Shown piece by piece: positions 32,924-41,885 of a stretch of DNA of 64,000 nt. Position 1 is the stretch's first letter; every line of letters starts with the position of its first letter. The position numbers and the translations under genes are program-made. The notes beneath the pieces were generated by a model that made no database searches, was not told the DNA's origin, and saw nothing but the letters and a program-made list of their open reading frames with translations. Source of the DNA: Simplicispira suum (GTDB taxonomy: Bacteria > Pseudomonadota > Gammaproteobacteria > Burkholderiales > Burkholderiaceae_C); contig NZ_CP027669.1 in assembly GCF_003008595.1 (NCBI RefSeq), forward strand, positions 2,108,001-2,172,000. The letters run 5' to 3'.

Positions 32924-33865
32924 TCAGCGCAGCGGCGATGTCGCCACCCCTGCCGGGTGGGCGGGGGTGGCTGGGCGGGAAAATTGTTTTCCAATCACGA
33001 CCGTTGCGACGACGGCGGCCGCAAACGCGAGCGTGACGCCGTCCAGCGCCTCGCCCAGGAGCGGCACGGCCGCGAGGATGGAAAGAAAGGGTTGCAGCAG
33101 TTGCGCCTGGCTGACGCGCAGGGCGCCGCCCAGCACCAGACCGCGGTACCAGGCAAAGAAGCCAGCCCACATGGAGAACACGCCGACATACAGCAGACCG
33201 CCCCAAGCCGAGGCGGCCACCGCATGCTGCGGCCACAGCCACAGTGCGCCGGGCAGGGAGACGGGAAGTGCCATCACGCAGACCCAGCAGATCACGCGCT
33301 CCGCGCCGAGCGCGGGTGTCACCTGGGCGCCGTAGATGTAGCCGATGGCGGCGGCGAATACGGCGCCCAGCAGCAGCAGGTCGGCCCATTCGAAGCCGAA
33401 GCCAGCACCGCCCTGGTGCGCCCGCAGCACCGAGAACGCCACAACCAGCAGGCTGCCGGCGACAGCACAGACCCAAAACCCCAGTTTTGCGCGCTGGTGC
33501 AGTACCCAGGCGGCGACGGCTGCGGTGACCAGGGGCAAAAGTGCGGTGATCACGGCGGCGTGGCTGGCTGTGACGATGCGCAGTGCGTACCCCAGCAGCA
33601 GCGGATAGCCCAGCGTATTGCCCAGCACGGCGAGGCCCAGCGGCTTCCAGTGGTGGCGCTGTGGCAAGGGCGAGCGGGTGGCGAGCAGAAAAATGATGGA
33701 CAGGCAGCCCGCGAGCGCGGCACGCGCCAGCGTCACGAACCAGGGTGAGAGCTGGGGTGCGTCGTGCGTTCCGGTGGCCAGCCGCGTCATCGGCAGCGTC
33801 ACGGCAAAGATCGCGACGCCCAGAATGCCCAGACCCATGCCCAGGGTTTCGTCCTTGAGCTTCAT
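32924..33865 (-). CDS. EamA/DMT-family transporter
   Basis: A 313-residue inner-membrane protein with about ten hydrophobic helices in two homologous halves, typical of the drug/metabolite transporter superfamily (EamA domains at about residues 10-140 and 160-295). These proteins often export amino acids or related metabolites. Its ATG at 33865 overlaps the stop of the LysE-type gene (ATGA), so the two exporters are translationally coupled. Substrate inferred only from context: amino acids or analogues. Confidence 0.87.
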   Translation of the reverse strand: MKLKDETLGMGLGILGVAIFAVTLPMTRLATGTHDAPQLSPWFVTLARAALAGCLSIIFLLATRSPLPQRHHWKPLGLAVLGNTLGYPLLLGYALRIVTASHAAVITALLPLVTAAVAAWVLHQRAKLGFWVCAVAGSLLVVAFSVLRAHQGGAGFGFEWADLLLLGAVFAAAIGYIYGAQVTPALGAERVICWVCVMALPVSLPGALWLWPQHAVAASAWGGLLYVGVFSMWAGFFAWYRGLVLGGALRVSQAQLLQPFLSILAAVPLLGEALDGVTLAFAAAVVATVVIGKQFSRPATPAHPAGVATSPLR

Positions 33866-34461
33866 GTGCCCACCATCCACACGGCCGTGAGCACCAGCAC
33901 CAGCGCCATGGTGCGGTTGAACCACAGCAGGCGCGCGCCGCGCGCCAGCCAGTGTCGCAAGAGAGCGCCGGTGCTGGCGTAGAGGAAATTGCTGGCAAAG
34001 GCGAACGCCAGCATCACTGGCAGCACGACAGCCAATCGCTGCAGGCTGTCGGGGCGCCCGGCGATCCAGCCGGCCACGATGGTCAGCGCCAGCAGCCAGG
34101 CCTTGATGTTGACGAACTGGAGCAGCACGCCCTGCCAGAAGCCCACGCGCATGCGGCTGCTGTCGGCTTCGGCGAGCTGGCTGGTCTGTGAGAGCTTCCA
34201 GGCCAGCCACACCAGGTAGCCAATGCCCAGCGCTTTGATGGCCAGGCGCAGCATGGGTGCGGCCACCACGGCCGCGCCCACGCCACCTGCGCACAGCAGC
34301 AAGAGCGCCGCCCAGCCCACCGGCACGGCAAGAACGAAACGCATCGCAGGCCCCAGGCCCCGGTTGGCCGCCAATGCGGTCGACAGCGTCGTGTTCGGTC
34401 CGGGGGTAAAGCTCAAGGCCGTGGCCAGGGCGAGCAGGGCGGTGAATTCCGTAAGTGGCAT
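33862..34461 (-). CDS. LysE/RhtB-family amino-acid exporter
   Basis: A 199-residue membrane protein with about six helices. The N-terminal signature A-T-A-L-S-F-T-P-G-P-N-T is diagnostic of the LysE/RhtB family, which exports lysine, arginine, threonine, homoserine or related compounds. It is the first gene of the minus-strand operon and faces the MocR-type regulator gene across 150 bp, which holds a readable promoter and repeated operator-like motifs. The typical length is about 205 residues. Confidence 0.9.
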   Translation of the reverse strand: MPLTEFTALLALATALSFTPGPNTTLSTALAANRGLGPAMRFVLAVPVGWAALLLLCAGGVGAAVVAAPMLRLAIKALGIGYLVWLAWKLSQTSQLAEADSSRMRVGFWQGVLLQFVNIKAWLLALTIVAGWIAGRPDSLQRLAVVLPVMLAFAFASNFLYASTGALLRHWLARGARLLWFNRTMALVLVLTAVWMVGT

Positions 34462-34485
34462 AGGGGGCGCAAAAAATATCCCTCC

Positions 34486-34547
34486 AATGTAGAGAGCTTG
34501 CCGTTACAGTTCCAATACAGTTATCCGTACAAATGCATCATCTGTAC
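34486..34547. promoter_or_regulatory. LysE-operon promoter and candidate MocR operators
   Basis: On the minus strand TTGGAA (34515-34510) and TACATT (34491-34486) are separated by 18 bp and point to the exporter gene. On the plus strand ACAGTT occurs at 34506-34511 and 34517-34522, exactly 11 bp (one turn) apart and flanking the -35 element; GTAC half-sites follow at 34527-34530 and 34544-34547. Direct repeats near a -35 box fit the binding pattern described for MocR/GabR-type regulators. Confidence 0.55.
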
Positions 34548-34611
34548 TGGTGAAATCATCGGCACACCCGCCGCTGCGCCTGCTGCCTTCGTCCCGCTTT
34601 GAAAGACTTGG

Positions 34612-36066
34612 ATGTTGACCCGCACTCCCCGCCGTTCGCTGACCGATCAGCTGGCCGAACGTTTTGCTGAACGCATTCGGGCGCGCCTGCTTGCGCCGGG
34701 CGCGCGCATGCCCTCTGTGCGCGAATGTGCGCGCCAGCAGCAGGTCAGTCCCTGGACGGTGGTGGCGGCCTACGACCAGTTACTGGCGCAAGGCCTGATC
34801 GAGGCGCGCAGGCAGCGCGGGTTTTACGTCCGGGATTTGATGCAAAAAGTGCCTCTAGCGCAGGTGAATAGAGCGCAAACAGCTATAAAAAATATAGTGA
34901 ATGGGGTATCTGGAGGGAACGCACCGTTTGCGGGCCTGCCTTCTGGCTCGCGCATTCACGCCACGGCCTTGATCCGTGGAATGTTCCACCCGCCCTCGGG
35001 CCAGGCCCAGCCGGGTGCGGGTGTGTTTCCGGCCGCCTGGCTGGAGGATGCGCGCTTCATGCTGGCGGCGGTGCGCAAAGTCGCGGCCAGCCAGGCGCTG
35101 CGCGAAGCCTCGTTCAGCTACGGTGAACCCATGGGCGACGCAGGCTTTCGGCACATGCTGGTGAACCGGTTGGCGGAGCTGAGCGTTCCGGCGCAGACTG
35201 GCCAGGTCATGACCACGCTGGGCGCGACGCACGCGCTCGACATCGTGAGCCGCACCCTGCTCAAAGCGGGCGACCCGGTGATGGTCGAGGAGCCAGGCTG
35301 GTCGGTCGAATTCGCCCGGCTCGATGCCCTGGGCATGCGCGTGCTGCCGGTGCCGCGCGGCCCCGACGGCCCCGATCTCGCCGTCATGGAGCGCTACTGC
35401 GAGGTGCACGCGCCGCGCCTGTACGTCAGTGTGAGTGTGCTGCACAACCCCACGGGATACAGCCTGTCGCCGGGCAGCGCACACCAGATCTTGCAGCTGG
35501 CGCAAAAGCACGATTTCCACATCGTCGAAGACGACAGCTACAGCCATCTGGCCCCCGACCACGCCACGCGGCTGTGCGCGCTCGATGGGCTGCGCCGCAC
35601 GGTGTATGTCGGCGGTTTTGCCAAGATTCTGGCGCCCAACTGGCGCATCGGCTTTCTGGCCGCGCCGCCCGCGCTGACCGAACGCCTGCTCGACACCAAG
35701 CTGCTGTCGGCGCTGACCACGCCATCGATTCTGGAAAAAGCCCTGGCCTTGTGCATGGAACAAGGCCAGTTGCGGCGCCACGCCGAACGCATGCGCCGGC
35801 GCCTGGCGCAGGCCCGCGTGCGCTGCGTGCAACTGGCGCAAGCTGCGGGCTGCAGCTTTGCCGCCGAGCCGGCGGGCTTGTTTGGCTGGGTGGAAACGGG
35901 GGTCGATACCGATGCGCTGGCCCAGCGCATGCTCGACGAGGGCTATCTCCTGGCTCCGGGTGCGCTGTTCCATGCCAGCCGCCAGCCCAGCACGCTGATG
36001 CGCGTGAACTTTGCCACTTCACAGGACGCCGCCTTCTGGCGCGTGTTCGAGCGGGTGCGCGGATGA
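34612..36066 (+). CDS. MocR/PdxR-type regulator (GntR wHTH + aminotransferase domain)
   Basis: A 484-residue chimeric regulator. The GntR winged helix (about residues 8-75) has L-A-E-R-F-A-E-R-I-R-A-R-L-L-A-P-G-A-R-M-P-S-V-R-E. The fold-type I aminotransferase-like domain (about 120-480) has a PLP lysine near 338 in G-G-F-A-K-I-L-A-P-N-W-R-I-G. MocR proteins sense amino acids or PLP adducts and activate a neighbouring divergent gene. Residues about 80-98, in the inter-domain linker, are encoded by a dispersed repeat (family B). It faces the LysE/EamA/aminotransferase/PhzF operon and is the obvious regulator candidate for it. Confidence 0.9.
   Translation: MLTRTPRRSLTDQLAERFAERIRARLLAPGARMPSVRECARQQQVSPWTVVAAYDQLLAQGLIEARRQRGFYVRDLMQKVPLAQVNRAQTAIKNIVNGVSGGNAPFAGLPSGSRIHATALIRGMFHPPSGQAQPGAGVFPAAWLEDARFMLAAVRKVAASQALREASFSYGEPMGDAGFRHMLVNRLAELSVPAQTGQVMTTLGATHALDIVSRTLLKAGDPVMVEEPGWSVEFARLDALGMRVLPVPRGPDGPDLAVMERYCEVHAPRLYVSVSVLHNPTGYSLSPGSAHQILQLAQKHDFHIVEDDSYSHLAPDHATRLCALDGLRRTVYVGGFAKILAPNWRIGFLAAPPALTERLLDTKLLSALTTPSILEKALALCMEQGQLRRHAERMRRRLAQARVRCVQLAQAAGCSFAAEPAGLFGWVETGVDTDALAQRMLDEGYLLAPGALFHASRQPSTLMRVNFATSQDAAFWRVFERVRG
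34848..34902 (+). repeat. Dispersed repeat family B, copy 4 (inside a CDS)
   Basis: GTGCCTCTAGCGCAGG, then AGAGCGC and CAGCTATAAAAAATATAGTG. It has the same order of elements as the intergenic copies. It is read in frame as V-P-L-A-Q-V-N-R-A-Q-T-A-I-K-N-I-V within the linker of the MocR-type protein. Confidence 0.65.
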
Positions 36067-36071
36067 GCTGA

Positions 36072-36196
36072 TACACCCCCTGTGTCGCTGCGCTCCTTCA
36101 CCCCTCTCTCGGTTCGCTGCCCGACCCGGGAGGGGGACGCCGCCAGCGCGGCGGGGAGTCCCTTGCGCGGCGGCACTGGCATGCGCCGCACTGGTT
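36072..36196 (+). repeat. Dispersed repeat family A, copy 5
   Basis: ACACCCCCTGTGTCGCTGCG, then CACCCCTCTCTCGG, GGGAGGGGGACGCC and GCGCGGCGGGG. It starts six bases after the stop of the MocR-type gene, in the same orientation relative to that gene as all other copies. It occupies most of the gap between this gene and the converging HDOD gene. Confidence 0.75.
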
Positions 36197-36236
36197 TTGA
36201 TGGCCGCAACACGCCTCGCCTCGCGGCCCCATGCGT

Positions 36237-37475
36237 CTAGCTCCCTCTCACAACCTCCAGCGAAGAGAGGACGCGCAGCAAAGCCCGGTTGACGTCCTCC
36301 AGGCCCATTTCGTAGGTTTCGCTCAGCTCGCGGATTGCCGCGCAGTCGTCCCCCTCCAGCGCCAGCGCCATCTCCAGCGCCGGCGCGTAGGGACCGGTGT
36401 GCAGCACCGCCGCGTCGTAGATGCGCTCGGACAGCGGGATGCGGTGCAGTGCATTGCCCAGCGGCTCGCCGAGCAGGTCTCCGAGACCATGGAACAGACC
36501 GCACAGGTAGACCTCGCGGCGCAATTCGTTCTGAATGCCGGCTTCCAGAAGGTGGTCGGTCAGCCGCGCGCGCAGAACCGCCCCGGCACGCACCGGCTCC
36601 ATGTCGGGTTCGATGCTGGCGTGGGGCAGTTGGTCCGAGAGCCAGCGCTTGAGCGAACCGTAGCCCATCATCACAAAGCCCCGGCGCAGCGAATCGACGC
36701 CAGTGCGCAGTCCGAGCGCTGCCGAGTTGGTGTAAACCATGAAGCGGTAGGCGAGTACCGGGTCTTCGCTCAGGATGTCTTCAAATGTCTCCAGCGACTG
36801 GTCTGCATCGATGGCCTTCATCAGACGCAAGATGATGTGGTGCGAAGGCGCAGCCGGCTGGTGGCGCAGTGAGTACAGGATGTCGTCTACCGGCCAGCCG
36901 GCAATGGCCAGGGCCTTGTGCTCGTCCAGACAGTGCGCCAGCAGCGCGCGGCTGGGCAGGTTTTCGTACATCTGCCCGTCGATCACCGGACTGGCCGTGG
37001 GCGCATGTTTTTCATTTTTGGCGGCTGCGCGGGCGCCAGACTGCGCTTGCAGGGCCGCAGCAGCGTCTTCGGCACCCAGGCTTAGCAGGCTGTTTTCGAA
37101 GCATGCGGCGATGCCGGGTTCGGGCAGACGCGAGAGCTCGCCGCGCCATACCAGGCGCAAACCGCGCTTGTGCGCGGCCGTGACGCGTTCGTGAATGGCC
37201 GAGTCGTCCAGCCATTCGCCCGGCACGGAGATCCAGGGCGTACCGCGCGGCGCGTGTTCCAGCATGTCGCACAGCAGTTGGCGATTTTGTGGCGCCAGCA
37301 ACAAGGGCGGGCTGCTGGCCGTCCAAAGCTCGATCAGGGTGCGCAGCAGATGCGGCGTGTCCACGGGGGCCAGAGCGTCGCTTTGCACCTTGAGTTCGAT
37401 GCCGGCCAGCGTGCGCGCACGGCCCCACAAGGGGCGGTAGGCGAGAACCAGGCTGCCGAGAACGGATTGGACCAT
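36237..37475 (-). CDS. HDOD-domain signalling protein
   Basis: A 412-residue cytoplasmic protein. The C-terminal part (about residues 190-390) is an HDOD domain: I-L-S-E-D-P-V-L-A-Y-R-F-M-V-Y-T-N-S-A-A-L, then S-L-R-R-G-F-V-M-M-G-Y and L-C-G-L-F-H-G-L-G-D. The N-terminal 165 residues resemble the degenerate EAL-like half of YuxH-type proteins, without an intact E-x-L active site that I can see. Such proteins are regulatory scaffolds tied to motility or c-di-GMP. It follows flgL by 33 bp on the same strand and is probably the last gene of the flg operon. Confidence 0.78.
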   Translation of the reverse strand: MVQSVLGSLVLAYRPLWGRARTLAGIELKVQSDALAPVDTPHLLRTLIELWTASSPPLLLAPQNRQLLCDMLEHAPRGTPWISVPGEWLDDSAIHERVTAAHKRGLRLVWRGELSRLPEPGIAACFENSLLSLGAEDAAAALQAQSGARAAAKNEKHAPTASPVIDGQMYENLPSRALLAHCLDEHKALAIAGWPVDDILYSLRHQPAAPSHHIILRLMKAIDADQSLETFEDILSEDPVLAYRFMVYTNSAALGLRTGVDSLRRGFVMMGYGSLKRWLSDQLPHASIEPDMEPVRAGAVLRARLTDHLLEAGIQNELRREVYLCGLFHGLGDLLGEPLGNALHRIPLSERIYDAAVLHTGPYAPALEMALALEGDDCAAIRELSETYEMGLEDVNRALLRVLSSLEVVRGS

Positions 37476-37508
37476 GCGCTGAGCGGCGTGTGCAGCACAC
37501 GCCAGAGA

Positions 37509-38777
37509 TCAAGAAATGAAGTTGAACAGCGACAGCTTCTGCACCATGGCATAGGACTTCAGGGCTGCCTCGTAACCGACCTGCTGGTTCTGAAAGTCGG
37601 AAATGCCCTGAATCATATCGAGGTCTTCGGCGCGCGAGCGGTCGGCTTCCAACTGCACGCCGCGCGTTTCCTGGTTGCCACTGATGCGGTCGGCGCGGTT
37701 GAGCAGTTCTCCCGCGTAGCTGCGCACCGACTGCAGGCGCTCCAGCCCGCGATCCATATTGGCCAACGCCTGGCCAATCGCCTGGGTGGCCGCGCTGGCG
37801 CTGCCCGAGCCGATGTCGCGGATGGCGGTGTCCACCGTGTCGAAAATGCTGGTGCTGGGCTTGAGTGCGAGTGTCATCGTGTCGCCCAGTTGGGGGCTTC
37901 CGGTGAAATTCAGGCGGAGGCCCGGGATGGCAGTCATCGCAATCGATGCCGGCTGACCCGGCACATAGTCGGCCGAGGTAAATGGGTTGGCGCCATTCAA
38001 CGGGGCTCCAGGGGGCGTGCTGGTGACGTTGTATTGCGCTGCCAGCGTGCCCGGTGCGCTGCCCGTGACGTAGCTGACGCTGATCTGGTAATCATAGGCA
38101 CTGCCACCAGGAGTCAGGGCAATTTGTGCCGGATCGGTGGCTGTGACCGCGCTGCTTCCCAGCGCGTGGGTGGCCGGCGCCGCCGCGCTGACGCTGGCAT
38201 TGAAGACGCCGTCGCGCTGCGGCTGGAACATGAAGGCGGCGTCCCCATCAAGCGTGTTCGGAATGCCTACCGCCGAGCCGGCCATTTGGCCGGCCAGGCC
38301 ATCGAAATCGCCCAAGGCGTTCAGGAACGGCGTTGCCGCGCTGCCCAGGGCGCTCAGCAGCGGGACACCATTGGTATCTTTGCGGTTCGCCACGTCGAGC
38401 AACTGCGTTCGCAGCCCCTGCAACTGACTGGTTACCGAAGCGCGGTCGCTGGCGGTGAAAACACCGTTGCCAGCGGAGACCACCAACTCGCGCATCTGCT
38501 GCATCACCCCGACAGCATCGCCCAAGGTCGACTCGGCCTGAGCGACGGCGTTGCGCTGCAGGTCGAGCGCGCGCTGCTCGGTCTGGATGCGGCTGATGCG
38601 GGTCATGGAACGCTCGGCCTGCGCTGCGGCCACCGGGTCGTCGCTGGCGCGAACGACGCGCTTGCCGGATGTGAGGTTTTCCTGCAGGTTGGCGAGCGAG
38701 GTCTGCCGCGACGTCATGTTGCGCAGTGCGCTTTCGTACATGTTGGCGGTGGAAAGGCGGTTGAGTGCGTTGCTCAT
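37509..38777 (-). CDS. flgL: Flagellar hook-associated protein 3
   Basis: A 422-residue hook-filament junction protein. The N-terminal helix block (S-T-A-N-M-Y-E-S-A-L-R-N-M-T-S-R-Q-T-S-L) and C-terminal helix (Q-Q-V-G-Y-E-A-A-L-K-S-Y-A-M-V-Q-K-L-S-L-F-N-F-I) are flagellin-like, with a variable central domain. It is exported by the flagellar type III system. It follows flgK by 28 bp. Confidence 0.93.
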   Translation of the reverse strand: MSNALNRLSTANMYESALRNMTSRQTSLANLQENLTSGKRVVRASDDPVAAAQAERSMTRISRIQTEQRALDLQRNAVAQAESTLGDAVGVMQQMRELVVSAGNGVFTASDRASVTSQLQGLRTQLLDVANRKDTNGVPLLSALGSAATPFLNALGDFDGLAGQMAGSAVGIPNTLDGDAAFMFQPQRDGVFNASVSAAAPATHALGSSAVTATDPAQIALTPGGSAYDYQISVSYVTGSAPGTLAAQYNVTSTPPGAPLNGANPFTSADYVPGQPASIAMTAIPGLRLNFTGSPQLGDTMTLALKPSTSIFDTVDTAIRDIGSGSASAATQAIGQALANMDRGLERLQSVRSYAGELLNRADRISGNQETRGVQLEADRSRAEDLDMIQGISDFQNQQVGYEAALKSYAMVQKLSLFNFIS

Positions 38778-38805
38778 GGCGAATTCCTTGGCGGTCCCTT
38801 GGCGG

Positions 38806-40791
38806 TTAGCGGCCCATGGTCTGGATCAGGGTGTCGAAGACGTTCTGGGCGATCTGAACCATCTTGGCCGAGGCTTGGTAGGCCTGCTGGTACTGGATCA
38901 GGCGCGCCGCTTCCTCATCGAGGTTGACGCCAGAGACGGCGGTGCGGTCGCGCTCAAGGTTGGCGGCGAAGGACGAAGACAGTTCTGCGGCAAATTGTGC
39001 GCTTTGGGTGCGTGTGCCGATCTGTGCCATGGCGCCGGCAAATCCGTCGCTGAGTGTGGCGCCGTCAAACATCTGGGTATCACGCAAAGCCATCATGGCT
39101 CCGGCATTGCCTGCGTTGCGCTTGTACCAATCACCATATTGCGGATCGGTGGCATTGCCCACGGTGACGCTGTCGCCGGTTTTCGGCGTGCCGCCAAGCG
39201 TGATCTCCCAGCCGTCGATGCTGATGGCCTGGCCCGCAGTGAAGGTGTAGGGTGGGCCGACCAGTGGCGTCGGCGGTGCGGTGGATGCGTCGAACGGTGC
39301 GCCGGTATTGCCTGTCAGAGTGAAGGTGGCCGGTGTGCCGGCAGTGAAACTCAGCACCACGCCCGTCGGTGGGGGCAATGTCAAAGGTGCAGGATCACCG
39401 CTGGCCTTGAGCGATGCCAGTTGCAGCGATCCCGCATTGGATGCGCCCATGGCCGCATTGACCGGGTTGGCGGCAGCCAGCTGGCCGGGGGAAAACTGCA
39501 GAGCCTGCATCTTTCCTGCGGCATTTTTCAGCGGATCGACGAAAAACTGGTCGTTGGCGTTGAAGGGGCCGCTTGGGGTGATCTGCAAACCGCGATCGCT
39601 GAAGAAAGTCTGCAGATCGCCCATGTTGGCGAAAGCCTGGGCCTGTCCATTGGGCTGCGCAGTGATGGTGCCGGCGGTGCCGCCCGTGAAGACCACCACG
39701 TAGCTCGCCGCGGGCAGCTTGTTTGGGTCGGCAATCGAAAGCGCCAGACTGCCTGCAGACGTATTGGTGATGGCAGGCTTGGGCTGCACAGGAACCACAT
39801 CGGAGAGCAGCGCCTTGCCCATGCTGCCGTCCAAGGTCAGTCCCAGCTGATTTTGTTCGTTCAAGTTCAGCGAGATTGCAGCCGCCATGCGGTTGAGCAG
39901 CTGGTAGCCCTCCTGCAGGTCGCTGTTCTGAAAACGCAGCAGACCAGCCACCGAACCGCCGCCCAGCGTGCTCTCGCCCAGCTCAGACTTGGTCGAAGAG
40001 CCCGGTTGCTGGAAGTACAAGCGCTTCTGGCCGCTGGCGGCGCCAAAATCCTGCGGGTCGTCCATTGACAGCGACGCCGCCTGGTTGCCCAGCACCAGCG
40101 GCTGGCTGCCGGCCACGAAGACGCTGACCGTGCCGTCGTCGGCAGCCACCTGGGTGGTCTGGATATGTTGGTTGAGGTTGCGAATCAACTGGTCGCGCTG
40201 GTCCAGCAAGTCGTTGGCGGGCTGGCCGTTGCCTTTGGCGCGAGCAATCTGGTCGTTGACGCCCGCAATGTTCTGCGCCAGCAGGTTGATGGCTTTGATG
40301 TCGCCCTTGAGCTGCTCGGTGACGGTGGCCGCGATCTCGTCGAGCCGGCCCGATGCCCCCACCATGCGTTTGGCGGTTTCGTCAATGCGTGTCAGAACGA
40401 TGTTGCGTGCTGTCAGATCGGTGGGACTGTTCACCACGTCCGAGAAGGCGTTCATCATGTCGTTGATGGCAGCGCCCAGGCCCGTGGCGCCACCGGAAAA
40501 AACGTCCTGCAACTGGCGCAGTCGCTCTACGCGGGCTGAATCGCTGGCATCCACCGACGCGGCCGCCGTGGCCTGGCGCGTGAGCAGTTCGCTCTGGTTG
40601 CGCAAGATCGTGTGGACGTCCACGCCCTTGCCGATGTAGCCGCCGCCAGTGAACTGCCCCGGCACGGTCTGCAGCACCACGCTCTGGCGCGAATAGCCCT
40701 GGGTGTTGACGTTGGCGATGTTGTGGCCGGCCGTCTGCAGGGCCACCTGGTTGGCCAGCAGGGCACGGGATCCGACGTTGAGCAGGCTCAT
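38806..40791 (-). CDS. flgK: Flagellar hook-associated protein 1
   Basis: A 661-residue junction protein. The N-terminus has G-S-R-A-L-L-A-N-Q-V-A-L-Q-T-A-G-H-N-I-A-N-V-N-T-Q-G-Y-S, the flagellar rod/hook motif, and the C-terminus has V-N-L-D-E-E-A-A-R-L-I-Q-Y-Q-Q-A-Y-Q-A-S-A-K-M. It assembles at the hook tip before FlgL. The 152-bp gap to flgJ upstream contains a family A repeat. Confidence 0.93.
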   Translation of the reverse strand: MSLLNVGSRALLANQVALQTAGHNIANVNTQGYSRQSVVLQTVPGQFTGGGYIGKGVDVHTILRNQSELLTRQATAAASVDASDSARVERLRQLQDVFSGGATGLGAAINDMMNAFSDVVNSPTDLTARNIVLTRIDETAKRMVGASGRLDEIAATVTEQLKGDIKAINLLAQNIAGVNDQIARAKGNGQPANDLLDQRDQLIRNLNQHIQTTQVAADDGTVSVFVAGSQPLVLGNQAASLSMDDPQDFGAASGQKRLYFQQPGSSTKSELGESTLGGGSVAGLLRFQNSDLQEGYQLLNRMAAAISLNLNEQNQLGLTLDGSMGKALLSDVVPVQPKPAITNTSAGSLALSIADPNKLPAASYVVVFTGGTAGTITAQPNGQAQAFANMGDLQTFFSDRGLQITPSGPFNANDQFFVDPLKNAAGKMQALQFSPGQLAAANPVNAAMGASNAGSLQLASLKASGDPAPLTLPPPTGVVLSFTAGTPATFTLTGNTGAPFDASTAPPTPLVGPPYTFTAGQAISIDGWEITLGGTPKTGDSVTVGNATDPQYGDWYKRNAGNAGAMMALRDTQMFDGATLSDGFAGAMAQIGTRTQSAQFAAELSSSFAANLERDRTAVSGVNLDEEAARLIQYQQAYQASAKMVQIAQNVFDTLIQTMGR

Positions 40792-40854
40792 GTCTTACCT
40801 CGCGTCACTTTGGGCCACTGTGTGGCCAGCGGCCCACAACGTGGCGCGGCCGAG

Positions 40855-40933
40855 GCCCGTGCCCGCGCGCAAAGGCCGCCCCGCCGCGCTGGGGGCGTCC
40901 CCCTTGGGGGAAGGCGCGAAGCGACTCAGGGGA
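40855..40933 (-). repeat. Dispersed repeat family A, copy 6
   Basis: The minus strand reads CCCCTGAGTCGCTTCGCGCC, TTCCCCCAAGGGGGACGCC, CCAGCGCGGCGGGGCGG. It sits between flgJ and flgK inside the flagellar operon, 10 bp after the flgJ stop. It is the cleanest short-hairpin copy (C5-AA-G5). Confidence 0.8.
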
Positions 40934-40943
40934 TGCTTCATCG

Positions 40944-41852
40944 TCAGGCCTGCGTTTGCTGTGCGCGCAGCGCGCTCTGGATCGCGCCGCCCAGCTTCTT
41001 GGCGTACGCCGGGTCGGTGGCGTAGCCGGCCTTTTGCAGCTCGGCTGCGTAAGCGCTGGCCGATCCCGTCCTGGCGCTGGCCTGGGCCTTGTCGTAGCGC
41101 GGGTTGTCGTTGATCAGGCGGGCGTAGTCGCGAAACGATTCTTCGTAGGAGTCGTAGGCGCGGAACTTGGCAACGACCTTGTGCGCCACACCGTTTTCAT
41201 ATTCGGTGGTGGCTATTTCGGCCACCTTTCCGGTCCAGCCGCGCCCGGCCTTGATGCCGAACAGGTTGAACGAGGTCGAGCCGTCGGCGTTCTTGATTTC
41301 GCTCTTGCCCCAGCCGGTTTCGTGCCCGGCCTGGCCCAGCATGAAGCTCGACGGAATGCCGCTGTCCAGGGCGACGCGCTCGGCGGCATCCTGGTGGTAC
41401 TGCACAAAATCGTCGCGTCCCTTGGGCGCCGGGCCCATGGGTGCGGCCGGCGTGGATAGCGGGGCGCTGCGTGCAGCCGGGCGCGCCAGACTGAGCGTGG
41501 AGGGCGAGACCAGGTTCACATCGCCGCCCATGAGCTGCTGCGCCAGCTGGCGCGAGATCGCTTCGGACAGGCCACCAGGTCGGCCCGACATTTGCACTGA
41601 CAGCTGCTGGTCCAGCAGGTCGGCGCCCAGGTCGCCCTGGGGGCTGTCGAACAGCCCCGACTTCATGGTCGCCTCGCGCATGCTTTTGATCATCTCGCGC
41701 ATGAACAGCGACTCGAACTGCTTGGCGGCTTCCTTGGTGGCCTCAGGATTGTTCTGGCCAGCCTGGTACTTGAGGTTGTTGAGCGAACGGGCATCCACGG
41801 CCAGCGCGCTGGACGTACTGGCGGATGTGGTGGCGGAGAGCGAGAAAGCCAT
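40944..41852 (-). CDS. flgJ: Flagellar rod-assembly muramidase
   Basis: A 302-residue dual-domain FlgJ. The N-terminal rod-capping domain (about residues 25-105) has A-A-K-Q-F-E-S-L-F-M-R-E-M-I-K-S-M-R. The C-terminal glucosaminidase-type domain (about 150-298) has G-Q-A-G-H-E-T-G-W-G-K with the catalytic Glu, and N-L-F-G-I-K. It opens the peptidoglycan for the growing rod. Normal length and order for Beta- and Gammaproteobacteria. Confidence 0.94.
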   Translation of the reverse strand: MAFSLSATTSASTSSALAVDARSLNNLKYQAGQNNPEATKEAAKQFESLFMREMIKSMREATMKSGLFDSPQGDLGADLLDQQLSVQMSGRPGGLSEAISRQLAQQLMGGDVNLVSPSTLSLARPAARSAPLSTPAAPMGPAPKGRDDFVQYHQDAAERVALDSGIPSSFMLGQAGHETGWGKSEIKNADGSTSFNLFGIKAGRGWTGKVAEIATTEYENGVAHKVVAKFRAYDSYEESFRDYARLINDNPRYDKAQASARTGSASAYAAELQKAGYATDPAYAKKLGGAIQSALRAQQTQA

Positions 41853-41885
41853 GTCAGTCCTCCTTTCGCGGGCCGTGCGCGAACA

